Positions 34,088 to 47,200 of a stretch of 64,000 nt of DNA are shown piece by piece. This DNA comes from Phymorhynchus buccinoides (Eukaryota > Mollusca > Gastropoda > Neogastropoda > Raphitomidae): positions 16,558,229 through 16,622,228 of the forward strand of contig CM065712.1 in the NCBI GenBank assembly GCA_017654935.2, given 5' to 3'. A program made the position numbers and the translations under genes. Within the stretch, counting starts at the first letter, position 1, and each line of letters opens with the position of its first letter. Below the pieces are notes generated by a model. It was not told the DNA's origin. It saw nothing but the letters and a program-made list of their open reading frames with translations, and did no database searches.

Positions 34088-34984
34088 CGGGGCGCATCTT
34101 TACCTTTCCCTCACTTTGAAATGCTACAGTAATTGACCGTAAAGATCACGCTCATCCGAAAAAAAAGACTTCCATCAACAGAACAAAATCCTCTATTAGC
34201 AATTTTTTCAATCTTCAGCACTTTGCAAATCTGACAATTCTGAGAACCTAATTTTATAACACACTACCGGTAATCTGTCTGTAGACAGCTTGCTCATAAT
34301 ACATTAATGGTAGCCAATATTTCACAAGAATTTTTGTTAAACATTTGAAGACTTCGAAGAAACAGCTTTACATCACATTCAGACACACAACAACAAATAA
34401 ATTTCATTGTAAACCGTGTGCTCACTTTAAAACTCTAAGCGAGTCGCAAAATTCTTCCAAAAATACCATCCTACACAGATCTTCATTAATGTAATGAAAC
34501 ACACACAATGTTCACAAAACGAATGCTCACACAGTATACCTAAGAAAGCTATGGATTTAAAAGGTAGAATCAACATTGTCAGATGCACTTAGGACAGGAT
34601 ATGTTCGCCAGACACAGAGGTTTACCAACAACCAGCTGTTTGAAGTATTCTAAAAAAATGTTTAATGTTCAGGGCCTGTATTAAATCCTATAGGACATTG
34701 GAAGAGCTTCTAAGTTAGCATCATGCTACGTCTCATGCTATCTCAACGTGAATACAGGCCCTGGTCTTTCTTTTTTCTTCTTCTCGCTGTTACTCATGTT
34801 CAAGACAAACCTCAAGTCGAACACCGAGACAAAATGTTCGCAGTTTTGAGGTTTGGACGAAGGTTCAAATTACATATCAAAACTTCAAGTTCATACCAAA
34901 TTCTTTAGAATACAGAAACTTTGTATTATCTTTTTCAAAAGAACACTCAAGTTCTTATCAAAATGTCTTTTAGAGAATAAAGAA

Positions 34985-35130
34985 TGTCAAGAACATCGAG
35001 TTCTTCGGATGGCGACTTAAAGCAAGTCTGACCTGTGCACTTTACGCGCATACAAAATCCACAGCAGTTAAAAGTCGATAAGAGCAGGGAGATCCCACTG
35101 CCTGGCATAAACCAAATTGATAGCTAGCTT
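34985..35130 (+). repeat. SINE body fragment
   Basis: The stretch ttcggatggcgacttaaagc ... ctgcctggcataaaccaaat matches the body of the SINE at 55437-55705 without the tRNA head. Confidence 0.6.
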
Positions 35131-35279
35131 TCCCAAGTCAGCCCCATCCCTTCTCCCCCATGACCTCGCACACCCCTTCCCCCTTCAAAAAGAAAAAGGC
35201 GCTGCGCTGACGGGGACACGTTCTCCAAGTGGAAGCAGCCCAAATTTCAGAGACTATGACTTGAAAATACCAAAATAAT

Positions 35280-35665
35280 GGCAACCTAAGAGAAAGAGTT
35301 TATATGCCCCGTGGCAACCTAACAACAAGTTTATATGCCCCGTGGCAACCTAAAAACAAGTTTATATGCCCTGTGGCAACCTAAAAACAAGTTTATATGC
35401 CCCGTGGCAACCTAACAACAAGTTTATATGCCCCGTGGCAACCTAAAAACAAGTTTATATGCCCCGTGGCAACCTAAAAACAAGTTTATATGCCCCGTGG
35501 CAACCTAAGAGAAAGAGTTTATATGCCCCGTGGCAGCCTAAGAGTTTATATACCCCATGGCAACCTAAGAGTTTATATGCCCCATGGCAGCCTAAGAGTT
35601 TATATACCCCATGGCAACCTAAGAGTTTATATGCCCCATGGCAGCCTAAGAGCAACAGTTTATAT
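35280..35665. repeat. 25-32 bp minisatellite (tttatatgccccgtggcaac)
   Basis: About 13 units of tttatatgccccgtggcaac followed by ctaaaaacaag or ctaagag. Unit length shortens toward the right, with cccatggca variants. Confidence 0.9.
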
Positions 35666-35763
35666 TGATGGATTTCTGGTAAACCACAAGAAACTGGAGC
35701 TGGTTCATTAAACAATAAAGATAAGATTAAAATATATGGGGAAAAAATGGATTAAAATTAATG

Positions 35764-36287
35764 CCGCTGGATATCCGCAAAATCCGGGAAACCATAAATG
35801 CTGGATATTCGCAAAATCCGGCAAACCATAAACGCTGGATATGGGGAAAATCCGGCAAACCATAAATGCCGCTGGATATCCGCAAAATCCGGCAAACCAT
35901 AAACGCTGGATATCCGCAAAATCCGGCAAACCATAAACGCTGGATATCCGCAAAATCCGGCACACCATAAACGCTGGATATCCGCAAAATCCGGCAAACC
36001 ATAAACGCTGGATATCCGCAAAATCCGGCAAACCATAAACGCTGGATATTCGCAAAATCCGGCAAACCATAAACGCTGGATATCCGCAAAATCCGGCAAA
36101 CCATAAACGCTGGATATCCGCAAAATCCGGATATCCGCAAAATCCGGCACATAAACCATAAACGCTGGATATCCGGCAAACCATAAACGCTGGATATCCG
36201 CAAAATCCGGCAAACCATAAACGCTGGATATCCGCAAAAATCCGGCAAACCATAAACGCTGGATATCCGCAAAATCCGGCAAACCGT
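35764..36287. repeat. 34 bp minisatellite (cgctggatatccgcaaaatc)
   Basis: About 15-16 units of cataaacgctggatatccgc aaaatccggcaaac, with a few partial units. The minus strand is open in all three frames for about 180 codons because the 34 bp unit contains no stop in any phase. Confidence 0.9.
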
Positions 36288-36541
36288 TCAATCGCACTCC
36301 CTAAAAAAGAAGAAGCAAACTTTGATTACAAACAGTGCCAACTGCCCAGCAACACAAAACTGAGAACAGTTCTGCCAACTTTCACCGTGATCAGTTACAG
36401 ACGTTTATGCTGGAAGGAATTACCGCATTTTGCAGACTATAAATAAGTATAAGGCGCCTTCCGTTATCAACCCCCCACCCCCCACCCCCCACAATTCTGA
36501 TACAAAATTCTGAGTTTATCATTACCATATTTTTCAGACTA

Positions 36542-37120
36542 CCGTACTTTTCGGCTCATTAGGCGCTGCTGTGTATAAGGCGAATAGGGCAATTTTCAAG
36601 AAAAATCTGACAAAATCCAAGTAAAAGGCGCCCTCGTTTATAAGGCGATACACACCTCGCAATAGAAAGTCGAGGTTTGAAGCCCGTACACGTCCTGTAA
36701 ATGATTACCGACCGCCATTATTGTTGTCATAAACGAGAGTTGGCTCCCTTCTCAAATAATCGAAACTTCTGTTTTTGCGACTTCCGGTTGTTGTGTTTGG
36801 CCAATTCTTCGCGAAAACTGGTAGAATTACAGCATTTTAAGCTCTACAACGATGCTTTTTACATCCAATGAAGGGTTATGGCATCTGTTGGACGGTATCT
36901 CGGACGATAACAGGGATTTCGAAGCATTTTAACGCGAGTATTCGTCGTATCGGCGACTCGTTACCACTTTCGATGTTGTGACTCACAGTAGACTGTACTG
37001 AGTACGGCAATCGTTGCCTCTCTTCTCACGATTTTGTTCACTTATAGGGCGCCCTCGTTTATTAGGCGCATAGGTCGAAATTGGAGAAAAAAATATCGCC
37101 TTATAGTCCGAAAAATACGG
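36542..37120. repeat. Longer member of the CGTACTTTTCGG/ATAAGGCG family (579 bp)
   Basis: The ends are CCGTACTTTTCGGCTCATTA and TTATAGTCCGAAAAATACGG, flanked by TA. The interior is unlike the short MITE copies and has no transposase frame, so it may be a non-autonomous intermediate. A further fragment is at about 36420-36470. Confidence 0.65.
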
Positions 37121-37439
37121 TATAACGCAGTACTTTTCCCCCCAGACAGAGACCCCTGCGCCTTATGATATGACTGATAATATACAGCGATGGGAATTGT
37201 CCGCCAAACAGCACATTTCCGCTAAAATGACATTGCTTTTCCACCGAAAAAAAGGTCTGTCCGCCGAAACCCCAACAACCACAACTAAATGTATCCATTC
37301 TAATGCTGTTTTAGGGCTTCAGTGACCAAAACAGCTTCAGCATTACCCCCTGGACCCCTACTAGGGGCCTTTTGCGGCCCCTAGACCCCCGCTTTTCAGC
37401 TTTTTCTTTTAACTTTTCCAATGAGAGACTTAGTGCGAT

Positions 37440-37640
37440 TTTTCTCACGCCAGAGGGCATGACGCTCGTGTGGGGCTAATCCTCTCTATATTATTAGTTG
37501 GGGATAAAGAAAGAGAGAGAGACAGTGAGTGGTTCTACCATCACTCTCTCTCTCTCACTACGCCCAAGTAAGAAAATCGCGTGATAAGCCCCTAGTGCAT
37601 TGACTGCCCTCTGGCGTGACAAATATCGCCATAGGTTGAC
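37440..37640. repeat. Palindromic element (cacgccagagggca ends)
   Basis: The ends cacgccagagggcatgac and tgccctctggcgtgac are inverted. The middle shares cactacgcccaagtaagaa with 29510-29640. Confidence 0.55.
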
Positions 37641-38819
37641 CATTCCCATGCCTGGGTATAGTAAGAAAGTGTCTGTTGCTTGCCTGTCCGTCGTTTCCGA
37701 CAATGACTGCCAGATAGCAGAGAGGGCAGCTGCTATTCTGGCGGGCTGGGCTACAATTTATTTATGTTGGAAATGCCTTGCCCCAGGGTACATCCCCACT
37801 CTCTCGGCCAAAGGGATTTGAGGACGAGAGTTGGCGTTGGGGAAGGTCCCCAGAGGCCAACCAATCCCTTTGGCTGCAGCACCAGAGCCGGTGCAAGGGC
37901 CCCCTCGTTCGGGAGTCATAGTCTTCCACGAAAGACTAAGCTGTAGCATGATATTCCAATACTGTAGAATATCATGTATAGTACAGCTCTCATTTACTAT
38001 TGGCCCTTACTACAGTCTAATGTCAACCAGTGATAAAAGCCATCTGAGTAAGTATAATAACAAGAACTCACTGAGTTCTGTGCAAAACTTTTGGGGTGCG
38101 CCTTTATAATCAGGTGTGCCCTGTAGACCGAAAAATACAGTAGTCATAAGGGTCAGGAATCTCTATCCAGGGGAGAAAAAGGTTTTAAAAAGCAGGCATG
38201 AAAACTACTGTTCCCCCAAAAAGAGATTTTTTCAGCTGATAAATCCTTCCACCCGGATTTTCAGCTGACGTCAGAAGTTTTGTTGAGGGGGGCAATACTC
38301 TTATCAAAAATTTTTGTTGCACAAAATCACTAACGTCAGAACTTTTGTTCAGGGGGGGGGGGGGCTAATCTGTTCCCAAAAATTGGAAACGGCGGAGCTG
38401 TTTTCATACCTGATATTATTCTTCATGCACGGCTTGCTCTTCAGACGCCATTTTGGAAGTGATGACATCGGGAGGAGGAGAAGGCGCGAAATGATGATCG
38501 TGCCGTTTAAAGACCCAGCATGCCGAGTTTTTATTCGATTTTCGAAAAAAAAATTTAGGCGGAGATTTTTTTTTTAATGCGGAGATTGGTCGATTTCGGA
38601 AAAAAAAAATTAGGCGGAGAAGGCGGAGAAAATGGAGATGTTTTCATGCCTGAAAAATGTATCGCCATATAGTCAGTTAGTGACTGCCCACAGACACACA
38701 GATTGACAGAGAAATGCACAGGCGCTTGTTCCAAACTGCAAGGTACTCCCTCTTCTTACAACTGGGAGTACCATATGGGTGCAACCACACAAAATGAAAA
38801 AACATGAAAGACCGGGGTC
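37641..38819. other. Intergenic DNA, no gene seen
   Basis: It contains a degenerate repeat around 38150-38650 (ttttcggaaaaaaaa, aggcggaga, tttcatgcctga). Short frames here lack any recognisable domain. Confidence 0.5.
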
Positions 38820-39070
38820 TAAAGGCGGCGACAGATCAGGTCATGACGTTTCACCTCATTTGCATACCATCTAACTCGATCAATCCGACTCAGTGGGGCC
38901 CAGTCAGGTGTCAGGTGACAGGGCCAAATAGGGCGGGTTCTAAATTTCACTGATCGAGTCTGATCGAGTCAGGTGGCTTGTGACCTCTTCTGTGCGGGAA
39001 ACAAAATGTGGTCAACGTCACGACCTGATTGAGTCATATGAGGCAGCCACATAGTCTGTCGCCGCCTTAA
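38820..39070. repeat. MITE, TAAAGGCGGCGACAGA termini
   Basis: The inverted ends are TAAAGGCGGCGACAGA and TCTGTCGCCGCCTTAA, about 250 bp apart. The interior is GATCGAGTC-rich. Confidence 0.7.
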
Positions 39071-39494
39071 GGGCAATGTCCCCCTGCAGCTGAAGAAAAA
39101 AATGATTTATGAAGGTATTTTAGATTGCTTTTTTCACAGTTTATACACATGCTTTAAAGTGTTTGAAAAATACAGTAGACACACAAAGATCTTGTTGGAC
39201 AACATTTAAAAAAAGGAAATTCCTTTTCTGGTAAAATTCAAAAACAGGAAATCCTTGTATACCAGGAAAAGTTGCACCCATGGAGTACAGTACACGGATA
39301 GAAAAAGAGAAGAAACGTACACAATTCACAGACACAGAAACGCACAGTGCCTTAATCCAATTGCAAAGTACTTCCTCCTTTCTCACAGAACTGGGAGAAC
39401 ACGAAGAAAGAATACAAGGGGGAAAAAAGAAAGGCATTGTTGACACACACACACACACACATGCGCACGCACACACACACTTTTTTCTTTTTTT

Positions 39495-39735
39495 GCTGTC
39501 CCATCTTCTGGGCCGTACAGTGGCGTTGCTCCCATGCCGCTCATCTCGAATCCCAATTCGCAGCCACATCCCGGCTTGTTCAGGTCGCAGAATCCGAGAC
39601 CAGTAGTTCAAGGGGAGCGAATCTATGTTAGGCCATCAGGAGGCAACCAACCCGAGGAGACATTGCACTGCTGCTGAGTCACTTCGGTGGAGTTTTTTGT
39701 CTGAATCACTTTTAGTGGAAGGACGTTAAACTGAA
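39495..39735. repeat. Dispersed repeat (cccatcttctgggccgtaca family)
   Basis: The stretch ccatcttctgggccgtacag ... cgcagccaca recurs at about 54918-54992. The right part ends in gtggaaggacgttaaact followed by CA repeats. Confidence 0.55.
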
Positions 39736-40042
39736 GAACAACACACACACAAACACACACACACACACACACAGAGCGTCAGAGCTCACAAGGAAATGTA
39801 CAGTCCCTCAACCCAAATGCAAAGTACTCCCTCTCTTTCTCACATAAACTGGAAGCACAACACAAGTAAAACAAAAAGAAAAGCAGAGCTTCCAATAACA
39901 TACAAAAAAAATTCTCTGAAATGCTTTGAGAAATGAGCCAAAAATCCCTTAAATTTTTAGGGAGGGTTTTAGCTTTTCTTGTTAGTTCTGTTGAAATGTT
40001 GCAAAGATTTTGAAATGTCCGATTTTTAGCTGTCAGAACAAG

Positions 40043-40191
40043 CCGTATTTTACGGACAAGGGCGCACCCCCCAAATTTTACACAAAAATCAGTTTGCTAC
40101 AGTATAGTTTCTTACTGTATTATCAGTCACATTATAAAGCGCAGGGGTCTGTCCAGGAAACAAGTATCGCCTTATAGTCCGTAAAATACGG
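40043..40191. repeat. MITE, CGTATTTTACGGAC/ATAAGGCG family
   Basis: The ends are CCGTATTTTACGGACA and TAGTCCGTAAAATACGG. It is a close relative of 23194-23361, including the cgcaggggtct interior. Confidence 0.7.
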
Positions 40192-40575
40192 TATTATCTT
40201 TGTTCCACCACTTTTAATACCCGAAAATAAAATTTTCTCCCCCCCAAAAGTTTTTTTCAATTTTCGTTGAAATCCCAAAAATTGGATAAAACAAAAATAA
40301 TTTGGAGCCGTGGAAAAGGAAAAGAGAGGGCAAATGTTAAGTTGAAGCCCCTGTTCGCATTCCTACGCTGGTTGGCTGATTGAATGGGCGGAGAGAGAGC
40401 TACTACAAGGCCTTGAACGGCCTCATCCACAAGCGTGAAACGGGAATGCAGTTTGGCTACTTTCGACCAAAACTTCTCATCAAACATTTCCACTAAGATG
40501 CAACACTTTGCATTTGCCACGCTCTAAATTCAACTCAGTGAAGTTCAAGGTCGCCGGCAAGCGGCAAATGCCCTA

Positions 40576-40581
40576 TTTATT
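40576..40581 (-). terminator. Candidate SHMT polyadenylation signal
   Basis: AATAAA on the minus strand lies about 835 nt after the SHMT stop codon. It is the nearest clear signal beyond the G-rich array. This is inference only. Confidence 0.35.
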
Positions 40582-40856
40582 GTTAAGGAAGCTGATTCGT
40601 TGATAAAAGGGGAAAACAAATCTCAACTGGCTTCTTTCCGTCAATGAATTATCTAAGAAGAATTAATTTCTGGTACATGCATACGAGCCCATTCAACCTA
40701 ACTTCACGTTTAGCAGAGGGGAAGACACCGGTTAATGGAACAGCCAGGATGAAATGAAAGGGGCGGAGCTTCACGGGATGGAAGAGCATTGTATCCGGGA
40801 GAGTGCGTGAAGGAACAAGGGGCTTAACTTTGCCATTTGCCAAAGAGAGGCAGTAT

Positions 40857-40858
<2 letters not shown>

Positions 40859-40887
<29 letters not shown>

Positions 40888-41411
40888 TAGTAGTGGGTTG
40901 TCAGGGGGGGGGGGGGGAGGGGGGATGGGGGGGGGGTAGTGTGTTGTCAGGGAGGGGTGGGGATGGGGGATGGGGGTGGGGTGGGGGGGGTAGTGGGTTG
41001 TCAGGGAGGGGTGGGGATGGGGATGGGGGTGGGGTGGGGGAGTAGTGGGTTGTCAGGGAGGGGTGGGGAGGGGGGTGGGGGTGGGGGGTAGTGGGTTGTC
41101 AGGGAGGGGTGGGGATGGGGATGGGGGATGGGGGTGGGGTGGGGGGGTAATGGGTTGTCAGGGAGGGGTGGGGATGGGGATGGGGGGGGGGGGGGTAGTG
41201 GGTTGTCAGGGAGGGGTGGGGATGGGGGATGGGGGTGGGGTGTAGTGGGTTGTCAGGGAGGGGTGGGGATGGGGGTGGGGGAGTAGTGGGTTGTCAGGGA
41301 TGGGTGGGGATGGGGATGGGGGATGGGGGGTGGGGTGGGGGGGTAGTGGGTTGTCAGGGAGGGGTGGGGATGGGAGGGGTGGGGAGGGGGAGGGGGGATG
41401 GGGGTGGGGGG
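40859..41411. repeat. G-rich minisatellite next to the SHMT stop codon
   Basis: About 10 units of gtagtgggttgtcagggagg, ggtggggatgggggatgggg, with long pure G runs at the left. It begins 4 bp after the SHMT TGA (minus strand), so the mRNA 3' UTR would be C-rich. The plus strand has many G3+ runs able to form quadruplexes. Confidence 0.9.
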
Positions 41412-41414
41412 TGC

Positions 41415-41542
41415 TCATCTCTCCATGAACCCCGGCATGGGGAAGTCCTTGGCGAAGGACTGCACCTCAGCTTTCAGGGACTGCAGCTGGGAGGTCGCCT
41501 CTGAGTTCTCCTGGACGAACGCCTTGAACTCTCTGAGGTTTT
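41415..41542 (-). CDS. SHMT exon 11 (C terminus)
   Basis: After a cttttcacag acceptor the exon encodes [20 protein letters not shown] ... [13 protein letters not shown] and TGA at 41417-41415. It enters with two bases, matching exon 10. The C-rich 3' UTR follows at once. Confidence 0.92.
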
Positions 41543-41590
41543 CTGTGAAAAGAAGCAGATCAATCAATCAATCGATCAATCAATCAATCG

Positions 41591-41646
<56 letters not shown>

Positions 41647-41769
41647 ATCGATCGATAATCGATCGATCGATCTTATAAGACCGCTCCCTGATAAGACCTC
41701 ATTTTGGATGATTTTTGAAGGTCTTATAAGGGAGGTTCCACTGTAATGGATCGATTGATCGATTGATCG

Positions 41770-41822
<53 letters not shown>

Positions 41823-44249
41823 GATCAAGATCGATCGATCGATCGATCGATCGATCGATCGATCAATCAATCAATCAATCAATCGATCCATTACAGTGGA
41901 ACCTCTCTTATAAGACCTTCAAAAATCATCCAAAATGAGGTCTTATAAGGGAGGGGTCTTATAAGGAGGTAATTTTAATACTTGCAAAGGGCAATGTCTC
42001 AGAGAAGTAGGTCTTATATGGGAGGGAGTCTTATAATGGGAAGTCTTATAAAGGAGGTTCCACTGTAATCAGTTAAAGGCCTGCCACACTACATACGATT
42101 TGCTGTCAATGCGATGCGATTGTGACGATGCGAGACATGATTCATGCGACATACTTCTGTCTAAAAAATAATTCTACTACTTTGGCTCTACATACTCAAG
42201 TAGACCCAATGCATGAATTTCACGTGAATCATGACCCGCATCGTCACAATCGCATCGCATTGACAGCAAACCGCATGTAGTGTAGCAGGCACTTATCCGC
42301 ATCGCAATGATTTTGAATTATTCAAAAAACTCACAAATCACTCCAGTCATACACACAAACAAAACATACATAAACAAAAGGAGAAATGAAAGATTACAGG
42401 TTTTTACTTCAGGTTTAGACATAGGGAAGTGGTAGATCAGACTTTTTTTATATATAGACTTTATATAGAAAAACTCTCTACACCGATTGGTTCCCCCACA
42501 ACGAACCACTACAAAAGCAAAGTCAGGGGCAAAATTGTGGTCTAAGGGAGTGAAGCGAGTTTAGAAGTGACCAAGGTATGGTGTGCACACAGATTTACTT
42601 CCCTTGAAGCAAACGCATCAAATTGACAGCTATCAATGAATTCTGGACATATATATGTCTGGAACGACTTGATTGAGTTAACTATCATTGTGACACACCT
42701 ATCAATCAATCATGCAATCAATGAACAGACAAAAAACTACAACATAAAACCGCAGCTGATACACTGTTCTGGGTTCTTTTCCACGAAGGAAGCCTTGAAT
42801 TCATTCAATAATAATAATAATAATGATTATTTACATAGCGCCTATTCTCTGACTTAGGGCTCTAAGTGCTTTACATATTTAATGCAAACACAACATAGAA
42901 TATGCATTATCTTATGCAATCAGATTATGACGAATGTACATACATTTTACATGAGTAGAATATAGAAAAGTACATATCGTTGCTGCCCGACGCTAACCGT
43001 GTATTTACACAATCAGTGATTTAACAGGAGCATCAAAAAACATATTGTCGCCTGTTACAAAGTCAATCCCCATTTGATATACGCTTGACCCTTCTTCTTT
43101 ACCGATGAGTAAACATGTGACACAATAAAAGTTGCATTAACACCCAAACTTTTCGTGACAATTCAGTTACACGGTTAGTCACAAAGTTAGTGCATTGTTC
43201 TCACAATGGGAGATACGACAGCTGCCGGCAGTTACACGATTAGCGTGACCAGTTACACGCTTATCGCGTCAAAACCAGCAACAACCCGCCACATACACGA
43301 TTATTTCCATGGTATCATGTGACAAATTTGAGCATTTTCATTGGTCGCAGACACAAGATATTTATAGAAGACCTGCGTGAGGTCACTGGAAGGAGTTTCA
43401 GTAAAAAATCTATTTTTGTCAAATTTTGTAGATACACGGTTAGCGTCGGACAGCGACGATATACACAAAGGCACAAAAACGCATATCTTGAAAAAGGTAC
43501 ACAACTTACAGAAACACACACACACACAGACGTGCGCGGTCTCTGTGAATTAACTCTTTTAGCACCATGGGCGAATACAATCACCCAAGACATTACTCTA
43601 CAGTACACTCCCACCAAATGCAAAGACATTCACTGCCAAGTATTTGGTATATTCAAGTCACAGAAACTTATCTCTATGAAATTCAGGCTGCTCTCCCCCG
43701 GAGAGCGCATCGCCGCAAGCGCAGCGCCTACCCAGTTTTTATTTAAATTTGGGGGGGGGGGGGTGGAGGTGGAATCCTTCACAATTTCTATTAATAGAAA
43801 CAAAGACACAATCAACAAACAAATCAATGGACGAAAAAAACCAAATAAACAACTTAATGGGTAAATAAACAAAAAACAAAAAAGATGGGAAAAAAGGGAA
43901 AACGAGAAAGAGACAGTCTGGATTTAAAAAAAATTCAACAGCAACAATAATTTATAACTAGTATGTCACTGTGTGTGTATGTATGTGTGTGTGTCTTTAT
44001 GAAATTTGTAAATTGGAAAAAATGTTCAATCAAAAAATAATAGAACTGTAACAGTTGGTGTGTGTGTGTTGTGCGTTGTGTGTGTGTGTGAGTGTGTTGT
44101 GTGTGTTCTGTGTGGGTATATCTGCTTGCATGTGTATGAGTGTATGCATACGCAGGAGAGATTGTGTTCGGCTAGAGGGGGGGGGGGGGGGGGGGAGTGT
44201 GTGTGCGAGCATGTGTCTGTGAATGCGAGTACACGTGTGTTTTGTGTGT

Positions 44250-44296
<47 letters not shown>

Positions 44297-47200
44297 ATGT
44301 GCACGTGTTTGTACAAGTGTATGTTTGAGTAAGTTTGTGTGCGTTTCAGTGAGAATGTGTTTTCTGTGTGTTTGATTAAATGTGTGTGGGTATGTATCTG
44401 TATGTCTGTGTGCAAGAACGCATTCACTCTCGTGCGTGCACGTACGTGCGTGTGTGTCTGTTTTGCGTGTGTGTCTGTTGTGCGTGTGTGAGTGTTTCAA
44501 TGCTGATTGTAAAGTGCTTTGTGCTCGATAAAAAGCGCTATATAAATATCCATTTATTATTATTATTATTATAACAGGATCCAGTGCAGATCTATAAAAA
44601 AAACAAAAAAAAAAAACAACAATGAATCAGGCATCAGAATAGTTTGAAGTCCAATTCTCTGAAAACCACGGTAAAAGGGCCATCAAGGCCTTTGACTGAA
44701 GATTGATTTTTGATTGATTTAAACTCAAGTCTGTTCACACAATGGTGATATTAATTGACTGAAGAGGGACAACACAGAAACCAGTTCTGAACAACACCAA
44801 AAAGGCTTAATATAGTGAGAAATCACTTTAAAATGCTATTTAACACAAAGGATAACGCTCGATAAAAAGGCAAAACCTCTGACAGAAATTCTTAATCCTC
44901 TGACAATTCTGATGCCTGATGAATGTACTCACTGGTCTGTTTTTGAACGTTCACAGCAATCTGAACTCCTCTGTCCAACAGTTCCACTACGCGGTCAAAG
45001 TCTGCTTCCTTGAAGCCGCGACTGGTCAGGGCGGGACTTCCTGTCGACAACATCATCATCGTTATCGATATCATCATCCTTATTGTCACCATCATAATTT
45101 AAATTATCATAACCGTCATCATCATCGTCTTCATTACCATCGTCAATATCATACTCATCATCACCATTGTAGTCATCAACGCTGTCATCATTTTGAGTGT
45201 CATCATCATCATTATTGCAATTATAGCATTGTCTTATTTTTTTTTAATGTTGTACTTCACTGACCTAGTCGCAGCCCCCCGGGCGTCATGGCGCTCTTGT
45301 CGCCGGCACACGTGTTCTTGTTGACGGTGATGTAGCACAGCTCCAACACGCGCTCCACGCGCGCCCCGTCCGTGCCGTGAGGCTTCAGGTCAACCAGCAC
45401 CAAGTGGTTCTCCGTGCCCCCTGGGAAGGGGAGAGACAAAACATACCATATATACATGGATGCAACTTAGAGAAAATCTAACAACAGGCAAGGCAGGGGT
45501 CCAGGCCCCTGGCAGGGTACAGTTGGGGGGGGGGGGGTCAGGGAGGCAACGCCCCCTGAAACTGAAGAAAAAGCAAAATCATACTCAATTTGAAGCTTAT
45601 TCCAGGCTTGTAAAGTGAGAATTCAACACTTTTCCCCCCTTAAACTTTGAATCAAATTTTTTTTGTGCTCAAAATTTTGAAAAACAGGCGCGGCCTCGTG
45701 TCCGAGGCCAGGTTGCATTCATGGACATAAGGCGATGCAACAAACTTTGAATTTTGAGTCAAGTTTGGGGGGTGCATCTTATAATCAGTTGCGCCTTATG
45801 GGTGCAACTCCCAAAAATGAAAGGTAGGGGTCCAGGAACCCATGGCCCCGGCAGGGTACAGGGGCAGAGCCCCGTCGGACGATTCAGGGGGGCAAGTTAA
45901 GAGAGAGATATAACGAGATAGACAGACAGTTAAAATGATAGACAGACAGTTTGAGTCTGATAAGCCTTGTAAAATTATTACATTGCCTTTGTAATCTTCC
46001 AAGATAAAACAACTAAATTCCAAACGCCCCAAATTGCTTGTGGTCCTCATTGTCCATCATGCAGACGAAGCTGTGGGGAACAGAAAACGACCTTCAACAA
46101 ACCGCCCATTTCATCAAAACCATCAAAATTTGGGTTTGATCAACCGGCCATCAGCACTTTTGGAACGCAGAAGAAGAAGCTTGTGGTTAATTTTGTTGTT
46201 GATCAATTAAAAAACACTGAAGTTCATTTTTCTGGTAAAATTAAAAATACTGAAATCAGTGTAAAAATGAAAGAGTAGCACCCATGTCTGAGTCTGTAAA
46301 ATACGGTACAGTACCCCCCCCCCCCCTCCCCCCTCCCCCCTGGATGAAAGTCAAACATTCTCTCAATCCTGAAATAACACCTTTCAACATTCTCTGGATC
46401 TTCCCAATCCTGAAACAGTAAAAATAATGTTCAATGTGTGTCTGTCAGGATAGGTGGGGATAGTGTTGCAGTTGCATATTGTCGGTGAAATAAAAAAAAA
46501 CCTTGCATCTCAATTTTGGTAGATTTGAGAAAAATGAACCAAAATTTTTTTTTAATTAACTGCGTTGACACAATTGATTAACTATGATGAATATGTTGTT
46601 CAAGACATTGCGAGTTTAGTCCTGCATTTCGTTAAAATTATTTTTAAAAAACATTTTTAGACTTGAAAAGAACGAAGATACAAGGTTTTTGTCCTTACAG
46701 GTTTTTCTTCTACAGTGGTACCCCTCTAATAAGACCTTGAAAGTGCGGTGAAAAAAGTCTTATCTGAGGGGTGGTCTTATTAGAGGACCAAGCATCTTTT
46801 CCGAGTCGCCATACGCGGCACATATGCGGATTTTCCCGAATCCATTTAAAAAAAATTTTTATGCTGGTCGTCACCTGTGCGTGTAGACATCGTCAATCTC
46901 GGTAAAAACGAACCGTTCTCATGCCGAAATTGAAGAATTTAATCAGCGATATCACGATCTGACCACTAAATTTCACCACTTTTATGCACATGTGTCATCA
47001 CTGAGCAGTTTATGATCAAAGTGTGAACTGAAACAGTCGCGATCGTGTCGATCTTTACGAACTCTGTGCACACGTAAAAATGCGAAGTCAACTTCCAAGT
47101 TGAAACTAGGTGATCGGTCATACTCCATAAGTTGGAACTCAGTGAATCAGAATGGTTTCACTTTACAAAAAAAAAGTTGAAAAGCAGCACCTTTCCGCTA

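Larger units (their letters stand above)
32945..35279. other. AT-rich intergenic DNA with small repeats
   Basis: It contains a pogo-type MITE (33186-33342), C and G homopolymers (about 33666-33680, 33822-33837, 34056-34087) and a SINE body fragment (34985-35130). No gene was recognised on either strand. Confidence 0.6.

Noticed and set aside
35727..36297. Three ~180-codon frames on - as repeat proteins
   Set aside because: All three frames are open simultaneously because of the 34 bp unit. That is expected from the repeat and not evidence of a gene.
39141..39611. 156-codon - frame
   Set aside because: It spans a CA microsatellite and the cccatcttctgggccgtaca dispersed repeat, with no domain.
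43319..43864. 181-codon + frame
   Set aside because: It contains a dispersed repeat fragment (shared with 25145-25245 and 11190-11250) and a poly(G)-encoded run. It lies in an SHMT intron with no recognisable domain.
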